Source: JAALLB01 sp017643495 (GTDB lineage: Bacteria; Pseudomonadota; Alphaproteobacteria; Rhizobiales; Rhizobiaceae). From it: a stretch of DNA of 64,000 bases. This document shows, one piece after another, positions 61,213-64,000 of the stretch. The position numbers and the translations under genes were made by a program. How positions within the stretch are numbered: position 1 is the stretch's first letter; the number at the start of each line of letters is the position of its first letter. The stretch lies in assembly GCA_965216105.1 (NCBI GenBank), contig OZ244147.1, positions 2,914,001-2,978,000 on the forward strand, in the 5' to 3' direction. Below the pieces are notes generated by a model, which saw nothing but the letters and a program-made list of their open reading frames with translations, made no database searches and was not told where the DNA came from.

Positions 61213-62499
61213 ATGACCATTGAAATCTCAAAGCTTGCCAACGGCATGACGGTCGTAACCGACCACATGCCCCATCTGGAAAGCGCTGCGCTCGGCGTCT
61301 GGGTAAAGGCCGGATCCCGTAATGAAAACCGTGATCAGCACGGCATTGCCCATTTGCTTGAACACATGGCGTTCAAGGGCACAAAAAACAGAAGTGCCCT
61401 TGGAATTGCCGAGGAAATTGAAAGTGTGGGCGGTGAACTGAACGCAGCCACCAGCGTAGAAACCACTGCTTATTATGCCCGGGTGCTCTCCTCAGAAGTT
61501 AATCACGCTGCAGATATTCTGCATGACATTCTGGCCAATTCGGTTTTTGACGAGCAGGAACTGCAACGCGAAAAGCATGTAATCCTGCAGGAAATCGGTG
61601 CTGCTCTCGATGCGCCGGACGATTTGGTGTTCGACCATTTCCAAAGCACTGCATTTGGCAACAACCAGCCCATCGGGAGACCGATCCTGGGTACGCCTGA
61701 AACCGTAAGCGATTTTACTACCAGCCAGATCCGTGACTATCTGTCCGATCACTATCACGGCCCCAACATGGTGCTTTCCGCAGCCGGATCAGTCGATCAT
61801 GCTTCATTGCTGAAACAGGCCGAAAACACATTTGCGCATTTTCCTGACAGTCCTGTAGAGGAAGCCAGCGAAGCCTCCTATGTAGGGGGTGAAGTCAGGC
61901 TGGAGGACGATTTTCAGGAAGCGCAAATCATTCTCGGTTTCGAAGGCCGGGCATACCACGTGAAGGATTTCTATGCCTCACAACTGCTTGCCACGATTCT
62001 TGGCGGCGGCATGTCATCCAGGCTGTTTCAGGAAATCCGCGAACGGCATGGCCTTTGTTATTCGATCTCCGCGTTCCACTGGGGCTTTTCTGATACGGGA
62101 GTGTTCGGCATTCATGCCGCAACCGGACAGGAAGACCTTCAGGAACTCGTTACCCTCACATTGACCGAACTGCAGCGGGCAAGTGAAACCATCAAGCAGT
62201 CGGAACTGGACCGGGCACGTGCACAAATACGGGCAGGCCTGCTGATGGCGATGGAAAGCCCTGCTGCCAGGGCCGGACAAATTGCCCGGCAAATCCTGCT
62301 GTTCGGACGCCAGATACCGAATGAGGAACTGATGGAACGGCTTGATGCCCTCTCCGTCGAACGTGTGCGTGACCTTGCTGGGCGCATCTTCCAGGAAAGT
62401 GTGCCTACCCTGGCTGCTGTTGGGCCGATTGCCAATGCGCCAAGGCTTGAAGACATACGCGAGAGGCTGGGCGCCAAACGGCAAGAGGCAGCCGAGTAA
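61213..62499 (+). CDS. M16 family zinc peptidase
   Basis: 428 residues. The inverted zinc motif HLLEH is at 47-51 (HGIAHLLEHMAFKGT), with the third ligand further on (E in QREKHVILQEIGAALD). Two M16 domains follow (about 10-160 and 165-410). It is probably a cytoplasmic or periplasmic peptidase of the PqqL/processing-peptidase-like type; the Rhizobiales gene after thrC has exactly this form. The downstream acetyltransferase gene overlaps its stop by one base. Confidence 0.92.
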   Translation: MTIEISKLANGMTVVTDHMPHLESAALGVWVKAGSRNENRDQHGIAHLLEHMAFKGTKNRSALGIAEEIESVGGELNAATSVETTAYYARVLSSEVNHAADILHDILANSVFDEQELQREKHVILQEIGAALDAPDDLVFDHFQSTAFGNNQPIGRPILGTPETVSDFTTSQIRDYLSDHYHGPNMVLSAAGSVDHASLLKQAENTFAHFPDSPVEEASEASYVGGEVRLEDDFQEAQIILGFEGRAYHVKDFYASQLLATILGGGMSSRLFQEIRERHGLCYSISAFHWGFSDTGVFGIHAATGQEDLQELVTLTLTELQRASETIKQSELDRARAQIRAGLLMAMESPAARAGQIARQILLFGRQIPNEELMERLDALSVERVRDLAGRIFQESVPTLAAVGPIANAPRLEDIRERLGAKRQEAAE

Positions 62500-63134
62500 T
62501 GTCGGCGTTGCGGGGCATGAACCTGCATTTGCGTTTATTGTCCCGGCTTCGCTGGAAAACCCTGATCATTCCCGGCACAAATCTTATCCTGAAAACACCG
62601 CATTCAACCGATTTTGAACAATGGGTGAGCCTGCGGCAGGCAAGCGAAGCGTTTCTGAGGCCCTGGGAGCCGGAATGGCCAAAGGATGACCTCACCAAGC
62701 TCGGCTTTCAACGAAGGCTGAAAGCCTATGCACAGCAGCGCCAGAGTGGTTGGGGCCGAACCTATTTCCTTCATGACACGGAACGGGGGCTTCTGATTGG
62801 CGGAATCAGTCTGACCCGTATCGTCCACGGCATCTCCCACAGTGCAACCCTTGGGTACTGGATGGGGGTGCATCACGCCAATCAGGGCCACATGAAAAAA
62901 ACAGTTCCCGCCTTTCTCGATCATGCGTTTGATGATCTCGGGCTAAACCGGGTGGAGGCCGCGTGTGTTCCTGCAAACTCACGTTCAATCCACCTCCTGA
63001 CCTCATGCGGTTTTCACAAGGAAGGGTTTGCCCGGGAGTATCTCGAAATCAACGGCATGATGGAGGACCATGTGCTGTTCGCAAGGCTGAAGTCAGACCG
63101 ACTGGCGGTTTCCCGGACAACCAATCGCACTTAA
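62499..63134 (+). CDS. GNAT acetyltransferase, RimJ-like
   Basis: 211 residues. GNAT fold with LGYWMGVHHANQGHMKKTVPAFLDHAFDDLGLNRVEAACVPANSRSIHLLTSCGF, the acetyl-CoA-binding and N-S-SIxLLExxGF region of RimJ/RimL. It probably acetylates the N-terminus of a ribosomal or other protein. The overlap TAATG with the M16 gene indicates translational coupling. An internal ATG at 62517 is possible. Confidence 0.85.
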   Translation: MSALRGMNLHLRLLSRLRWKTLIIPGTNLILKTPHSTDFEQWVSLRQASEAFLRPWEPEWPKDDLTKLGFQRRLKAYAQQRQSGWGRTYFLHDTERGLLIGGISLTRIVHGISHSATLGYWMGVHHANQGHMKKTVPAFLDHAFDDLGLNRVEAACVPANSRSIHLLTSCGFHKEGFAREYLEINGMMEDHVLFARLKSDRLAVSRTTNRT

Positions 63135-63240
63135 AACAACAAACTTGCGCCCTGAAAATAGCCATCATGGTCTGGAACAAAGTCCCTTCATGTGGTGTAA
63201 GGAATAGATTCACGAACCTTGAAGACAAGGCGTGAAGGGC

Positions 63241-64000
63241 ATGCGGGGATACGGATTGCTTCAGGGTTACAGACATACAGGCCGGATTGCCGGGTGGATA
63301 AAAGCATGGGTTGCCTGCTTTTTTGCCGTGCTGTTGCTGCTGCCCGTTTCTGCCCCGGCCATGGAACCCGTGCGCGTCACCCTTGATGACATAGCGATTG
63401 ACATAACAAGCACCATTGACAGTTACCGGCAAACCGACGGGGCGCTCCAGGTTTCTACTGCACCGGATGCAGAAGGCATTGTACGCCGTGTTGAAGTGCG
63501 TTCCAAAACCGCCAATCCCGTATCACACTGGGCAGTGTTTGCGCTGGCCAATACAACGGATGAACAGATTGACCGGCTACTGGTCTCTCCCCATTACAGG
63601 ATGGTAAATTCCGGGGTATTCCGGCCCGATCTCGATACTTCCCGGATTATTGCCATAACACCCAGTGAAGGGTTCTCGCTCGACCGTCAGGTCGATACCG
63701 AAGCTGATGTCTTCCTGATCACGCTTGATCCCGGCGCTGTCATCACCTTCATCGCCGAACAAAAGACTGCCGATCTGACAAAACTGTATCTGTGGGAACC
63801 GGATGCCTACAAGGATACAACCAACAGCTACACGCTCTATTACGGTATAGTGTTGGGCATTTCAGGATTGCTGGCGCTGTTCCTGACCATTCTGTTTGTC
63901 GTCAAGGGCTCTGCAATGTTCCCGGCAACAGCATGCCTTGCATGGGGTGTGCTTGCCTATATCTGCGTGGATTTCGGTTTCTGGAACAAGGTTGTAAGCG
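63241..64000 (+). CDS. Membrane protein with periplasmic domain, probably a signalling protein (3' end outside window)
   Basis: 253 residues to the window edge. It begins with a signal/anchor (WVACFFAVLLLLPVSAPAMEPV), then a soluble region to about residue 200 (VTLDDIAIDITSTIDSYRQ), then hydrophobic helices (YTLYYGIVLGISGLLALFLTILFVVKG). This layout resembles 7TMR-DISM sensor proteins, which usually end in GGDEF/EAL, kinase or similar output domains. The output domain is outside the window, so no function is given. A GTG at 63232 is an alternative start. The tail is cut off. Confidence 0.6.
   Translation, partial: MRGYGLLQGYRHTGRIAGWIKAWVACFFAVLLLLPVSAPAMEPVRVTLDDIAIDITSTIDSYRQTDGALQVSTAPDAEGIVRRVEVRSKTANPVSHWAVFALANTTDEQIDRLLVSPHYRMVNSGVFRPDLDTSRIIAITPSEGFSLDRQVDTEADVFLITLDPGAVITFIAEQKTADLTKLYLWEPDAYKDTTNSYTLYYGIVLGISGLLALFLTILFVVKGSAMFPATACLAWGVLAYICVDFGFWNKVVS

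Overview
The window reads as chromosomal DNA of an alphaproteobacterium, most likely a (possibly marine) member of the Hyphomicrobiales. This is an inference from gene families and regulatory signals: a CcrM-type GANTC methylase, a SAM-II riboswitch in front of metA, Lrp-controlled putA, BtaA/BtaB and PlcP lipid-remodelling enzymes, PhoB-type 11-bp repeats and an EcfG-type (GGAAC-N16-CGTT) promoter. Base composition is moderately GC-rich and gene density is high. Most genes are ordinary chromosomal genes. No CRISPR array, transposase, integrase or prophage was seen.

Layout. 1-3400: end of a D-amino-acid-oxidase-like gene, then glnB-glnA (nitrogen signalling and assimilation) and tRNA-Leu(UAG). 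3400-5100: an AT-richer fic gene beside that tRNA, with a possible 10-bp attachment-like duplication of the tRNA 3' end. 5100-9450: an SDR, a vWA-like secreted protein (DUF1194) and an ATP-dependent DNA ligase with its partner exonuclease. 9590-21300: two complete branched-chain-amino-acid-type ABC importers with different gene orders, separated by an acyltransferase. 21400-26250: a PhyH dioxygenase and glcDEF, on the same strand as the second importer. 26380-32905: a route from arginine to glutamate (arginase, ornithine cyclodeaminase, PutA) with two Lrp-family regulators.

32970-38913 is the most interesting part. After cysQ come a PlcP-like phospholipase C and an Agt-like glycosyltransferase, then arsC-aqpS on the other strand, then btaA-btaB. 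Together these can degrade phospholipids and replace them with glycolipids and betaine lipids, while arsC and aqpS handle arsenate, a phosphate mimic. Tandem CTGTCAT-like repeats with 11-bp spacing (Pho boxes) lie in front of plcP and btaA, and a weaker one faces aqpS. I read this as a PhoB-controlled phosphorus-starvation island.

38935-46700: a DUF1826/COG0523 GTPase pair divergent from an Rrf2 regulator with twin palindromic operators, tRNA-Gln(UUG), moxR, metA with promoter and SAM-II riboswitch, a vWA partner of MoxR, bioY and an MBL hydrolase. 46700-58200: small enzyme and membrane-protein genes, smc, a DsbA-like oxidoreductase, dciA, mutY, a 53-residue DUF1328 membrane protein with a stress-type promoter, and ccrM. 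58280-64000: a HAD phosphatase, a lipoprotein, thrC, an M16 peptidase, a GNAT acetyltransferase and the start of a membrane protein that runs off the window.
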